From assembly GCF_038396755.1 (NCBI RefSeq), contig NZ_CP149822.1:3534001-3598000 (forward strand): DNA of 64,000 bases, given 5' to 3'. The stretch comes from Chitinophaga pollutisoli. GTDB taxonomy: Bacteria > Bacteroidota > Bacteroidia > Chitinophagales > Chitinophagaceae. The position numbers and the translations under genes were made by a program. This document shows positions 8,871 to 19,684 of this stretch, piece after piece. The first letter of the stretch is position 1; each line of letters opens with the position of its first letter. The notes under the pieces were generated by a model that was not told the DNA's origin, did not search any database, and saw only the letters and a program-made list of their open reading frames with translations.

Positions 8871-10244
8871 ATGGCTGCTATTCAAGACATACACCAGTCC
8901 CAGCGCGCTTTTTTCGACTCCGGCGCCACCCGTTCCCTGTCGTTCCGTAAATCGGCGCTGAAGAAGCTGAAAAAATCGCTGAAAAGGCATGAAAAGGATA
9001 TTCTGACGGCATTGCACGCTGATCTCCGAAAGGCACCGGTAGAGGCATTCGCGAGCGAAATAGGGCTGTTGTACGATGAAATCGACCATACGCTCAACAA
9101 TCTCCGCCAGTGGATGCGCCCCCAGCCCGTAAGCTCCCCATTGATGCATTACCCATCCTCCAGCACGGTTTACAGGGAACCGAAGGGGCTGACGCTCCTC
9201 ATCGGCCCATGGAATTACCCTTTCCAGCTGGTGGTGAACCCGCTGATCGGGGCGGTGGCGGCGGGCAACTGCGCCATCGTGAAGCCCTCCGAGCTGGCGC
9301 CCGCCACGGAAGCGGTGGTGGCCAAAGTGATCGAGGACGCCTTCGCGCCGGAACACGTTGCCACCGTTACAGGCGACGGGGCCACGGTGGTCCCCGCCAT
9401 CATGGCGCACCGCTTCGACCACGTGTTTTTCACCGGCAGCATCCCCGTGGGCCGGAAAATCCTGGAAATGGCCGCGCCGCACCTCACGCCCGTGACCCTC
9501 GAGCTGGGCGGTAAAAGCCCCTGCGTGGTCGACGCCCGCGCCGATATCAAAACCGCGGCGAAAAGGATCGTTTGGGGAAAATGCTGGAACGCGGGACAAA
9601 CGTGTATCGCACCGGATTATGTGCTGGCAGATAAGAAGATCATGCCCGAGCTGCTGGAGCACATGCGCGACGCGGTGACGCAGTTTTACGGTGACGATCC
9701 CGCGAAGAGCGGCGATTATCCGCGGATCATCAACGAGCGGCAGTTCGATCGCCTTTCGGGGTACCTGGGCGAGGGGAATGTTTTCTACGGCGGGCAAACC
9801 AATCGTGCGGATAAATACATCGCGCCCACGATCCTCACGGATATACAGCCGGGAGCGAAGGTGATGCAGGAGGAAATCTTCGGGCCCATCCTGCCTGTGA
9901 TCCCTTATAACGACACCGCGGAAGCCGTCAAAATAATAACATCGAATCCATATCCTTTATCGCTTTACATCTTCACCAAAAACGCGCGCACCGCGCAAAC
10001 CTTCATCGATAAAGTAGCATTTGGCGGCGGGTGCATCAACAACACGCTGGTTCATTTCACCAACCTGGAAATACCATTTGGCGGCATCGGCCCCAGCGGT
10101 ATGGGGCGCTACCACGGCCGCTTCAGTTTCGACGAGTTCTCGCACATCAAAGGCGTGATGAAAACCGGCACCTGGCTGGATGTTCCGGTGAAATACCCAC
10201 CGTTCGGCAACAAGCTGAAAGTGTTGAAGATGATGCAGAAATAA
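8871..10244 (+). CDS. Aldehyde dehydrogenase family protein (class-3-like)
   Basis: NAD(P)+-dependent oxidation of an aldehyde to its acid. The frame is open further upstream, but the start at 8871 (MAAIQDIHQSQRAFF) matches the compact class-3 family that lacks the long N-terminal arm, giving 457 residues. Catalytic features: the Glu in VTLELGGKSP (about residue 211), the nucleophilic Cys in NAGQTCIAPDY (about 245), and EEIFGPILPVIPY further on. The C-terminus is characteristic of the fatty or aromatic aldehyde branch (FGGIGPSGMGRYHGRFSFDEF). Substrate cannot be fixed. The gene is monocistronic, divergent from gatB, and closed by a long hairpin terminator. Confidence 0.93.
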   Translation: MAAIQDIHQSQRAFFDSGATRSLSFRKSALKKLKKSLKRHEKDILTALHADLRKAPVEAFASEIGLLYDEIDHTLNNLRQWMRPQPVSSPLMHYPSSSTVYREPKGLTLLIGPWNYPFQLVVNPLIGAVAAGNCAIVKPSELAPATEAVVAKVIEDAFAPEHVATVTGDGATVVPAIMAHRFDHVFFTGSIPVGRKILEMAAPHLTPVTLELGGKSPCVVDARADIKTAAKRIVWGKCWNAGQTCIAPDYVLADKKIMPELLEHMRDAVTQFYGDDPAKSGDYPRIINERQFDRLSGYLGEGNVFYGGQTNRADKYIAPTILTDIQPGAKVMQEEIFGPILPVIPYNDTAEAVKIITSNPYPLSLYIFTKNARTAQTFIDKVAFGGGCINNTLVHFTNLEIPFGGIGPSGMGRYHGRFSFDEFSHIKGVMKTGTWLDVPVKYPPFGNKLKVLKMMQK

Positions 10245-10296
10245 TGTGAGAATTTCCTTTCCACCATTTCATAAAGAAAGGCGGCGAAAAAGTTTT

Positions 10297-10349
10297 GCGT
10301 TTGGAGAATTGTTAGTATTGGATGTAACAATTCGCCAAACGCTTTTTTT
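10297..10349 (+). terminator. Long hairpin terminator after aldehyde dehydrogenase
   Basis: An 18-bp stem with one mismatch: the left arm at 10297-10314 begins GCGTTTGG, the right arm at 10325-10342 ends CCAAACGC. The loop is 10 nt and seven T follow. It is unusually long and AT-rich for a terminator here but has the right geometry. Confidence 0.85.
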
Positions 10350-10458
10350 ATCAGCATATTAGGAAATTGTGGCGCGGGGGGATAAGTTGAATAAATGTTG
10401 ATGAAAAAGTTTCGTTGATGAATTGTTTTAATTGAATTGTTCACTTAAAACACATTAT

Positions 10459-10578
10459 TATGGTAGCGTAAAGACGTTCACCACGAAGAATGGAGAAACG
10501 ATCGAAATTGATTTCAGGAAGAAGTAGGATCGCAAAACATTGGAAGAATTTCGCGATATACTTGAAGGCCGCAAGTAA
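10459..10578 (+). pseudogene. Possible remnant of a very small gene
   Basis: Frame 1 from about 10471 reads KTFTTKNGETIEIDFRKK, then a single TAG, then DRKTLEEFRDILEGRK and TAA. The composition on both sides of the TAG is that of a real peptide, and the nearby ATG at 10460 is one frame off. A small gene with one nonsense and one indel change would explain this. It is also possible that nothing is translated. It lies just upstream of the hypothetical membrane protein at 10588, in the same frame. No family is recognised. Confidence 0.25.
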
Positions 10579-10587
10579 AAAAGTTGT

Positions 10588-10992
10588 ATGGATAAGAAAG
10601 TACGGATACCATCCGGTACCATAATTTCCATTGAACTGGGAAGTTTGGTGGGAGCGGGAAGCGGGATGGTATTAGTTAGTCTATGCCAGAACATTGCAGA
10701 TGGAAACACTTTTAAAACCGGGTTGGTTTTGTTGGCACCTCCGATTACTATCGGTCTGAAATTCGTTTTTGGCATGTGCTCGCCGGTAGCCCTAAATTAT
10801 ATCCGGCACTTTCGCGTAAATAGACCAAAAGTGAACCTTGTGGCCCGGATAAACAAAAAGTTAGAAGAACCTGGCTCCGCAGAGGTAATGACCTTTCTGG
10901 AGGAAATGCGAACGTCCATCCAGTTGTCGATTATTGATGACAAACTGGCCCAGATAGAAGCAATAAAGAATGCGGAAGACAATGTACGCTAA
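10588..10992 (+). CDS. Hypothetical small protein with two hydrophobic segments
   Basis: 134 residues of unrecognised family. Residues about 10-32 (glycine-rich, SLVGAGSGMVLVSL) and 40-68 (GLVLLAPPITIGLKFVFGM) are hydrophobic enough to be membrane segments. The C-terminal half is charged and helical (NLVARINKKLEEPGSAEVM, LEEMRTSIQLSIIDDKLAQI). Its codon use is less C-rich and more AT-rich than the flanking genes, which together with the damaged small reading frame just upstream suggests an accessory or recently acquired pair. A GC-rich terminator follows after 20 bp. No start-site Shine-Dalgarno sequence is visible; the frame and length support a real gene, but function is unknown. Confidence 0.6.
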   Translation: MDKKVRIPSGTIISIELGSLVGAGSGMVLVSLCQNIADGNTFKTGLVLLAPPITIGLKFVFGMCSPVALNYIRHFRVNRPKVNLVARINKKLEEPGSAEVMTFLEEMRTSIQLSIIDDKLAQIEAIKNAEDNVR

Positions 10993-11011
10993 CACTCGTA
11001 CACAATTAAAA

Positions 11012-11034
11012 CGGCCCGGGATGAACCCGGGCCG
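11012..11034. terminator. GC-rich terminator hairpin
   Basis: Nine-bp stem CGGCCCGGG (11012-11020) and CCCGGGCCG (11026-11034) with a 5-nt loop, between convergent genes. The left flank is AATTAAAA and the right flank is CTTCTCTTTG, so it can serve both strands. Confidence 0.8.
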
Positions 11035-11075
11035 CTTCTCTTTGCTTTACACTTAAACTATATCTGCCTTACTGT

Positions 11076-12038
11076 TTACAAATTTTCGGAGCGCAGTTTG
11101 CGCGGTACTTTTACCGTCAGCGTTTCGGTTTTGCCGTTGCGGCGGATGCCGAAAGTGAGGGTGGTTTTATCTTTCGCTTCGCGGTAACCTGTGGAAACTT
11201 CGCGGGCGTTTTTCAGCGGTTTTCCATCTAATGAAAGAATGATGTCACCATTTTTGAAGCCGGCTTTTTCGGCTGTTGATCCTGCTTCTACAGATTGCAC
11301 GGTAGCGCCGTCGTTTTCTTCACGGTCCTGCACCTGGAGGCCCAGTTTGGGTTGGGCATTCGGGTTGAAGAGCTCATCGAAGCCGCGGGGCATGGTGAAT
11401 GTCCGGGGTTCGTCTGGCATACGGGGTGTGCGGAAGCGGCGGCCCCTCATTTCGTCTTCGGCCGTGTTGCGCGGTTGGAGGGTGGCTTTGGCTTTCTGTT
11501 CCTTTTTATCGCGTAAATAGGTGACGGTCACTTCGTTGCCGGGTTGGAGTTTACCGATGGTTTCGAAAAGCTCCTGCGGCTCGGTGATATTCGTATCGTT
11601 GATTTTCGTGATCACGTCGCCGGTTTTGAGGCCCGCTTTGGCCGCCGGACTGCCTTCCGCCACTTCCGTAATGGTAGCGCCTTCTGCGGAAGATTTCTCC
11701 GTGATGACACCTAGCACCGCCGGACCAGGCCTAATATCGTTTTCAAAAGAAAATGCGGGGGCTTCGTCCGTGAAATTGCCGTTGCGGGGTGTAATGATGC
11801 GGCGTTTTACCGAGATGTTTTCTCCCTGGTAGTCGCGGATGGGCTTGCCGTCTACGAAAACGTCGCCGTCTTTGATCTCCACCGTTACTTTCGCGTCTTT
11901 TGCTTCGCCTTTACGCTTGATGATGATTTCATCATATTCTCCCAGCTTCTGGCTACGGGCGTCCTGGGCGGATACCGCTGTCGAAGCCAGGGTAAAGGCG
12001 AGGAGAAGCGAGCTGCCGGAAAAAAGAAGTTTGCGCAT
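11076..12038 (-). CDS. Secreted protein with two PDZ domains
   Basis: 320 residues from the start at 12038 (MRKLLFSGSSLLLAFTLAST, a clear signal peptide). A short N-terminal beta region is followed by PDZ 1 (about 110-190; GSPAAKAGLKTGDVITKIND), a linker rich in Arg and Pro, and PDZ 2 (about 225-310; GSTAEKAGFKNGDIILSLDG). There is no trypsin-like domain and no Ser-His-Asp triad, so it is not a DegP/HtrA protease. It probably binds C-termini of periplasmic proteins as an adaptor or scaffold. It sits between alaS upstream and a convergent small gene, apparently as its own transcript. Confidence 0.88.
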   Translation of the reverse strand: MRKLLFSGSSLLLAFTLASTAVSAQDARSQKLGEYDEIIIKRKGEAKDAKVTVEIKDGDVFVDGKPIRDYQGENISVKRRIITPRNGNFTDEAPAFSFENDIRPGPAVLGVITEKSSAEGATITEVAEGSPAAKAGLKTGDVITKINDTNITEPQELFETIGKLQPGNEVTVTYLRDKKEQKAKATLQPRNTAEDEMRGRRFRTPRMPDEPRTFTMPRGFDELFNPNAQPKLGLQVQDREENDGATVQSVEAGSTAEKAGFKNGDIILSLDGKPLKNAREVSTGYREAKDKTTLTFGIRRNGKTETLTVKVPRKLRSENL

Positions 12039-12132
12039 AGATCGTCTATATTTTTTGTGACACGGCAAATGTAAGCGTGGGAGCGGGTAAAAAAATGTTA
12101 AAAAAGGGTAGCAGTAGATAAGGGAATGTTAA

Positions 12133-12158
12133 AAAAAGGCTCCCGGAGGAGCCTTTTT
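12133..12158 (-). terminator. Terminator of alaS
   Basis: Stem AAAAAGGCTCC (12133-12143) with GGAGCCTTTTT (12148-12158) around a CGGA tetraloop. On the minus strand it follows the alaS stop codon within 3 bp and ends in a run of T. Confidence 0.92.
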
Positions 12159-12160
12159 AT

Positions 12161-14773
<2,613 letters not shown>

Positions 14774-14854
14774 AAAATATTAGTCGGTATTAATATCTGA
14801 TTTTATAGTTATAATTGCATCCGTCCTGAAATTGGTGTTAATTTGTTCAAAAGG

Positions 14855-14885
14855 TTGACGTTTTAGCCTATTTCGCTTAGGTTTG
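14855..14885 (+). promoter_or_regulatory. Bacteroidota-type promoter for the M23 peptidase gene
   Basis: TTG at 14855-14857, a 20-bp spacer and a perfect TAGGTTTG at 14878-14885 (consensus TAnnTTTG). The start site would fall near 14890, giving a leader of about 175 nt before the ATG at 15066. It lies in the 292-bp divergent region with alaS; no other feature is visible there. Confidence 0.6.
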
Positions 14886-15065
14886 CGGACCCACGGCAAA
14901 AACCCTTTCAATTTTTAACGCAAAGTGGAATGCGGTGCAAAAATATCGAAATAATCATAACTAGCTAATCGCCATTTTCCGGGGAAAAACCGGGCCTGGT
15001 CAGGCTCATAATAAATTTTAACGGGGGGCGTTCTATGGTTCGCTGCTATCAACCCTTACTGGTGC

Positions 15066-16037
15066 ATGAAGAAAGTCAAATATTTTTATAATACTCAAAC
15101 GCTGAAATACGAAAAGCTCGTAGTGTCCGTCAAGGTAAAAATCCTGCGGATCCTCGGCTTTCTGTCGGCCGCCATCGTGACCGGCATTCTGTTCCTCACC
15201 GTTTCCTACCGCTTCCTGGATTCCCCCAAAGAAACCATGCTCCGCCGCGATCTCGACAATATGCAGGAAGAATACGGCAACCTGCAAGAACAGGTGAAGG
15301 AACTCAAATCCCAGCTGGGCGAACTCCAGCACCGCGACAACGAAATATACCGCGTCATCTTCGAAGCCGCCCCCATCCCTGATAGCGTGAGGGCCGGGCA
15401 AGACGAGAAAACGAAGGAAAACCTGGCGCTCGCCGCCAAACCCGAAAGCGAGATCATCGCCGCTACGCGCAAAATGCTGGGCGAAATCGCCTCCCGCGTG
15501 GCCCTCCAGGAAAAATCATACCTCCAGATCGAAGATCTTATCAAGAACAAACAAAAAATGCTCGCGTCTATCCCGGCCATACAGCCGGTGGCGAACAAAG
15601 ACCTGGACCGGATCGCTTCCGGATTCGGTTACCGCATCGACCCTATCTATAAAACCGTAAAATTCCACTCCGGCCTCGACTTCACCGCACCTTCCGGCAC
15701 GCCTATCTACGCCACGGGTGACGGTGTCATCGAAGACGCCAGTCTCAGCGACGTAGGCTACGGCAACCATGTGGTCGTGAACCACGGATATGGTTACAAA
15801 TCACTTTACGGCCACATGGTGCGCATCAAAGCCAAACGCGGCCAGTCCGTCAAACGCGGCGATGTGCTCGGATGGGTGGGCAGCACCGGTAAATCTACCG
15901 GTCCGCACTGCCATTACGAAGTGATGAAAAACGGTGTGAAAGTGGATCCTGTCTACTTCTTTTATAATGATCTTACGCCCGAGGAGTTCGACCGTATGTT
16001 GAAGATCGCCCGCTCCGGCAACCAGTCTTTCGATTAA
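15066..16037 (+). CDS. Membrane-anchored M23 family peptidoglycan peptidase
   Basis: 323 residues. A cytoplasmic N-terminal stretch is followed by one membrane segment (about 27-49), a coiled coil (about 55-95; RDLDNMQEEYGNLQEQVKEL), a helical linker, and a C-terminal LytM/peptidase M23 domain (about 185-310). The zinc ligands look intact: His201 and Asp205 in HSGLDF and His283 in PHCHYEV, with His281 as the second histidine of HxH. This architecture matches periplasmic endopeptidases that cut peptide cross-links during growth or division. It has its own promoter and starts a forward run that continues into the MerR gene. Confidence 0.93.
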   Translation: MKKVKYFYNTQTLKYEKLVVSVKVKILRILGFLSAAIVTGILFLTVSYRFLDSPKETMLRRDLDNMQEEYGNLQEQVKELKSQLGELQHRDNEIYRVIFEAAPIPDSVRAGQDEKTKENLALAAKPESEIIAATRKMLGEIASRVALQEKSYLQIEDLIKNKQKMLASIPAIQPVANKDLDRIASGFGYRIDPIYKTVKFHSGLDFTAPSGTPIYATGDGVIEDASLSDVGYGNHVVVNHGYGYKSLYGHMVRIKAKRGQSVKRGDVLGWVGSTGKSTGPHCHYEVMKNGVKVDPVYFFYNDLTPEEFDRMLKIARSGNQSFD

Positions 16038-16132
16038 TGGAATGATTATTGAAGGAAATGGCGGTTCAGTTCATGGGATGGATTCCGTAATATTGTATCC
16101 GTAATCTTTTTCATTATCAATTAGTTTCGGTT

Positions 16133-16666
16133 ATGATGCAGCAATCTGGACTTATTCGGCCTCCCGCCGCAGCCCCAGACCGTAAAACAGCCAGCGCCCG
16201 GCGAGCCCGGGTTGGAAAACGGCGCCCCTCCGGCGCCGGGAGCACCGCTTCCCGCAGGCGAAACTCCGGTTAAAGGCAAAAAACGGGGGCGTAAAAGTCT
16301 CAAAGAGCTGTCCGGCGATCCGCATGTCATCCAGGAACTGGAAAAACTGACCCTCGACAAACAGTACTATTCCATCAGCGAAGTAGCGGGCATGTTCCGC
16401 GTCAATACCTCGCTCATCCGCTACTGGGAAAATGAGTTCGATATCCTCCAGCCGAAAAAAACCGGAAAGGAGACCGCCTCTTCAGACAAGAAGATATCCA
16501 GCACCTCAAACTCATCTACCACCTCCTGCGCGAAAGGAAGTACACCATCGAAGGCGCCAAACAAAAGCTCCGGGAAGATAAACGCATCGCTTCCCGCAAC
16601 TTCGAAATGGTGAAATCCCTCGAAAAAGTGAGGTCGTTCTTAACGGAGTTAAAAGATCAATTATAA
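16133..16666 (+). pseudogene. MerR family transcriptional regulator, frameshifted
   Basis: The HTH half reads YYSISEVAGMFRVNTSLIRY and WENEFDILQPKK, then leaves the family at an A7 run (16455-16461), after which the same frame gives nonsense to 16613. Re-reading one A restores the expected continuation (NRKGDRLFRQEDIQHLKLIY, then a helical tail to a TAA at 16664-16666). The beginning also looks shifted: ATG at 16133/16136 reads MQQ in one frame, while the following LDLFG belongs to the MerR frame, so one extra base near 16143-16145 may be present; otherwise a CTG or TTG start would be needed. Intact, it would be a MerR-like DNA-binding regulator of about 175 residues. Sequencing error, true mutation and slippage are all possible. 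Confidence 0.8.
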
Positions 16667-16679
16667 AATATAGGACATT

Positions 16680-17168
16680 ATGCGTTTACAAACAGTTTTA
16701 CTGGGATGCGGATTGTTGCTGTCAACCGTGACCATGGCCCAGAGTCAGCCGCTCAAAGGCAAGTTCGATATGAAGCAGCTCGTCAACGATTCTTCCTACG
16801 CCTGGTTCCATACCGGTATCAACCGCTACAACGCCAACGCCACCATGGTGAATTATATCAAGTCCAATAAGGACAAAATCCAGCTGGTGGCCCTGGTAAA
16901 CCCTTCCGAAGAAGCCAGCCGCACGCTGCTTTCCGAATTCTATAAAGTGATGATCCTGGCCAGCGTTCCCGAAGAAAGCATCCACATGTACGCGGTAGAC
17001 GGTTCCGGCGCCACCGGCGATGCCAAAGCCGATGGTTACAAAGTGAAGAAATTCCCCGCCATCATCGTGGTGCGCGACGGGAAAGAGGCCGGACGTATCT
17101 CCGGCGCAGCGCAGAACAAGGTGGAAGACGACCTGGCGCAGATTCTGATGAAGATGAACGCGAAATAA
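16680..17168 (+). CDS. Secreted thioredoxin-fold protein without the CxxC motif
   Basis: 162 residues with a signal peptide ending at TMAQ (about residue 21). The mature part has the strand-helix rhythm of a thioredoxin fold: IQLVALVNPSEEASRTLLSE near 60-80 and KKFPAIIVVRDGKEAGRISG near 125-145, which corresponds to the cis-proline strand and following hairpin. No cysteine is found in the mature chain, so it cannot be a disulfide enzyme; a binding or chaperone role is more likely. It starts 13 bp after the restored end of the MerR gene and is followed by a strong terminator, so the two may share a transcript. Confidence 0.75.
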   Translation: MRLQTVLLGCGLLLSTVTMAQSQPLKGKFDMKQLVNDSSYAWFHTGINRYNANATMVNYIKSNKDKIQLVALVNPSEEASRTLLSEFYKVMILASVPEESIHMYAVDGSGATGDAKADGYKVKKFPAIIVVRDGKEAGRISGAAQNKVEDDLAQILMKMNAK

Positions 17169-17184
17169 GTATTTTCATATAACG

Positions 17185-17222
17185 AAAATCCCCCCATGGC
17201 CTGACCATGGGGGGATTTTTTA
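17185..17222. terminator. Bidirectional terminator
   Basis: Fifteen-bp perfect stem (AAAATCCCCCCATGG at 17185-17199, CCATGGGGGGATTTT at 17205-17219), a 5-nt loop and a T run. It lies between convergent genes ending at 17168 and 17239. Confidence 0.93.
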
Positions 17223-17238
17223 TTTGCAGCCCGACGTA

Positions 17239-18336
17239 TCAGGCGGCGCCGGCTTCTTTGGTGGCCAGGCGGACGTTATGTTTTTCCAGGATGGCGAGCA
17301 TCTCCAGGTTCACACGCTCGCGCAGTTCCAGGTACGGACTGCCTTCGAGGATGTTGGTCATGTAGATGATCTGCAGCATGAGGGAATCTTTTCCAAAATC
17401 GTGCAGGTTCACGTTGAAGCCCGCTTCCACTTCGCGTTGCTTGCCGAGGTAAGCCTGAATGTCTTTCACTACGGCGAGTACGGAGCCAGGGGGCGTATCG
17501 CCCGACAGCTCCAGCTTCTGTGCCACGCGCTGCTGCGTGCGGAGCGAAAGGTTATCCAGCACGCTGTCTACCATCTTTTTATTCGGCACGGTCACGAATG
17601 TTTTCTCCAGCGTACGGATGCGCGTGCTGCGCAGCCCGATCTTTTCCACCGTTCCCGTAAAATTGTCAACTTTAACGCTGTCGCCTACACGGAAAGGTTT
17701 GTCGGAGAAGATGATGAACGACCCGATGAGGTTCTCAATGCTTTCCTTTGCGGCGAGTGCGAGGGCGGCCGCACCGATGCCAAGGCCCGCCACCAGCTTA
17801 TTGACCAGCTCTTTTCCGAAAAGGATGTTAATGAGGATCATGGCCCCGATGATGTACACGATGGCTTTGAAGAAATCGCGGAAGAAGATGACGAACTGGT
17901 CGTCGGTTTTATCACTGGTGAGGCCGGCTTTTTGTTCGAGGATGAGCGCGAAGAAATCGATCAGGCGCAGCAGGATCATGATGAAAGTCATGCTCAGCAC
18001 GATCTTCAGCACAAATGCCAGGAGCATTTTCATCGTAAAAGGCTCCACCGCGCGATTGAATATCACGATGTTCAACGCTTCGGGGAACACGAGGTGGTTG
18101 CTGGCCATGATTACGGCCGTCATCAGCAGGAAATATTCGATCGGTTTCAGCAGCAGCGCTACAAAAGCCTGTTGCTGGATGCCGGGCGACCAGTGGCGGA
18201 TGAGTTTGTAAAAGCCTGCGGCCAGGCTTTTGGAAAGGTACCGCCGGATGAGGAAAATGAAAAAGATGATGCCCGCCACGATGAGGTAGTTGCGGACGGA
18301 ATTTTCGAGGAAATGTTGGTTCAGGAATTCGTTCAT
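17239..18336 (-). CDS. Small-conductance mechanosensitive channel family protein
   Basis: MscS-family inner-membrane channel of 365 residues that opens under membrane tension and releases solutes. Four or more hydrophobic segments lie in the N-terminal half (about 15-35, 65-85, 105-130, 150-175). The pore helix is recognisable as the Gly/Ala-rich LVAGLGIGAAALALAAKESI near residues 185-205. The beta domain follows with FIIFSDKPFRVGDSVKVDNF and TFVTVPNKKMVDSVLDN. The start codon lies 12 bp after the stop of the upstream amidohydrolase, so the two are probably one operon. Its extra N-terminal helices make it larger than the E. coli MscS (286 residues). Confidence 0.93.
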   Translation of the reverse strand: MNEFLNQHFLENSVRNYLIVAGIIFFIFLIRRYLSKSLAAGFYKLIRHWSPGIQQQAFVALLLKPIEYFLLMTAVIMASNHLVFPEALNIVIFNRAVEPFTMKMLLAFVLKIVLSMTFIMILLRLIDFFALILEQKAGLTSDKTDDQFVIFFRDFFKAIVYIIGAMILINILFGKELVNKLVAGLGIGAAALALAAKESIENLIGSFIIFSDKPFRVGDSVKVDNFTGTVEKIGLRSTRIRTLEKTFVTVPNKKMVDSVLDNLSLRTQQRVAQKLELSGDTPPGSVLAVVKDIQAYLGKQREVEAGFNVNLHDFGKDSLMLQIIYMTNILEGSPYLELRERVNLEMLAILEKHNVRLATKEAGAA

Positions 18337-18348
18337 AACGGTGCAAAT

Positions 18349-19515
18349 CTACACAATAAGCGATTGCATGTTGAGTAACCTGGCTTCGTTATTTACGATC
18401 TGTACAATGCCGGGGGATTTTCCTTTTTCGAAGCTGCCCAAGCGGTCTGCTATCCCGAGTGCTTCGGCGCCGTTGATGGTAGCCCATTGCAACAGGGTTT
18501 CCAGCGGGATGGCAGGGAACTTGTCGCGGAGGGTGGCGATTTCGCTCCAGATGCAAAGCTGGTGGTTGGATGCGAGGCTGTCTGTCCCCAGTGTAATGTT
18601 AACGCCGGGCGTGTCCATGAGCATGGGCACATCGGGCAACATGCCTTCGATGTAGAGGTTCGCGTTGGGGCAGAGGCACCAGTAAGTATCGCCGGTGCGG
18701 GAAAGCGCGGCTTCCACGTCGGTCCGGATGGTGAAAGTATTATGGACGAGTAGTACGGTTTGCGCTTTGTCGAAATACCCGATGTAAGCGGGCAGGCTGT
18801 TGGCGCCGGCGCCCCCGATGCTGGAAGCGTCCATGTTGAAATGGCGGTAAAAATCCAGGAACGGACCGGTTTTGTGCCGGAACAGTTCGTTTTCTGCCTG
18901 GGATTCCTGGTTGTGGATGGAAATGAAATCGTTATGCTGGAGGCCGTTGATGAGGCGGAACAGGGTCGGAGAAACGGAATAGGGGGCGTGGGGGACGAGG
19001 TTGGCGGGGAGGCGGTGCTGGCGGAATTGGGCCAGTACAGACAGGGAGTGTTCCAGGCGCTGGGGGGCGAACTGGTCGGATACGCCCATGCATTCCACGA
19101 AAGTCCGCCATTCGAGGTGTGGGGCCGTCCGGATTTTGACGGCTGCGGTGGCGGCGGTGTTGGCGATATCGCCGACAGCTACGATGCCGCGTATGCGCAT
19201 GTCTTCAGCGGCGGAGTCGATCGCTGAAGCGAGGACTTCCGCGGCGGGGGGCTGCCTGTTTTCCATGACGGCCGTCAGGAAAGCGGGGAGGCCGGTGCCG
19301 GGGGGGATCACGCCTTTCATGTGCGACAGTTCAAGATGACAATGCGTATTGATGAAACCGGGGCTGAGGATACCCTCCACCGTGATAAAATCCTCCCCGA
19401 CCCAGGAGAGCGGAACGAGCGCCGAAACCGTGGCGTTATCGTCCAGCACCAACGCCCGGTCGGGGCCGTGAAACTTTCTTCCGTCAAATATATCGTCTGC
19501 TGTAATCTTGATCAT
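18349..19515 (-). CDS. Amidohydrolase family deaminase/hydrolase
   Basis: 388 residues from the ATG at 19515 ([12 protein letters not shown], the typical small N-terminal beta-sandwich start). Metal-site features of the ATZ/TRZ-type amidohydrolases are seen: NTHCHLE with His58 and His60, PHAPYSVSP and SIHNQES with later histidines, and [10 protein letters not shown] with the conserved Asp. The family deaminates or dechlorinates heterocycles such as guanine, S-adenosylhomocysteine or aminodeoxyfutalosine. Several Bacteroidota use a member of this type in the futalosine menaquinone route, but nothing here proves that substrate. It is cotranscribed with the mechanosensitive channel and divergent from prfA. 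Confidence 0.88.
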   Translation of the reverse strand: MIKITADDIFDGRKFHGPDRALVLDDNATVSALVPLSWVGEDFITVEGILSPGFINTHCHLELSHMKGVIPPGTGLPAFLTAVMENRQPPAAEVLASAIDSAAEDMRIRGIVAVGDIANTAATAAVKIRTAPHLEWRTFVECMGVSDQFAPQRLEHSLSVLAQFRQHRLPANLVPHAPYSVSPTLFRLINGLQHNDFISIHNQESQAENELFRHKTGPFLDFYRHFNMDASSIGGAGANSLPAYIGYFDKAQTVLLVHNTFTIRTDVEAALSRTGDTYWCLCPNANLYIEGMLPDVPMLMDTPGVNITLGTDSLASNHQLCIWSEIATLRDKFPAIPLETLLQWATINGAEALGIADRLGSFEKGKSPGIVQIVNNEARLLNMQSLIV

Positions 19516-19684
19516 AAGGGTGAATTTAGGGAATGTTCGCCGGAAGCGCTCCCTTCCCGCGTTTAAAATAACCGGCAAAAACGTAATTTTGCAACCCGAA
19601 CCGGCAAGGCAGGCAGGGATAATAATGGCGTATTAACGCCAAACCCGCGCCGAAATTGCTGATAATTAATCCGGATAACCGAAT

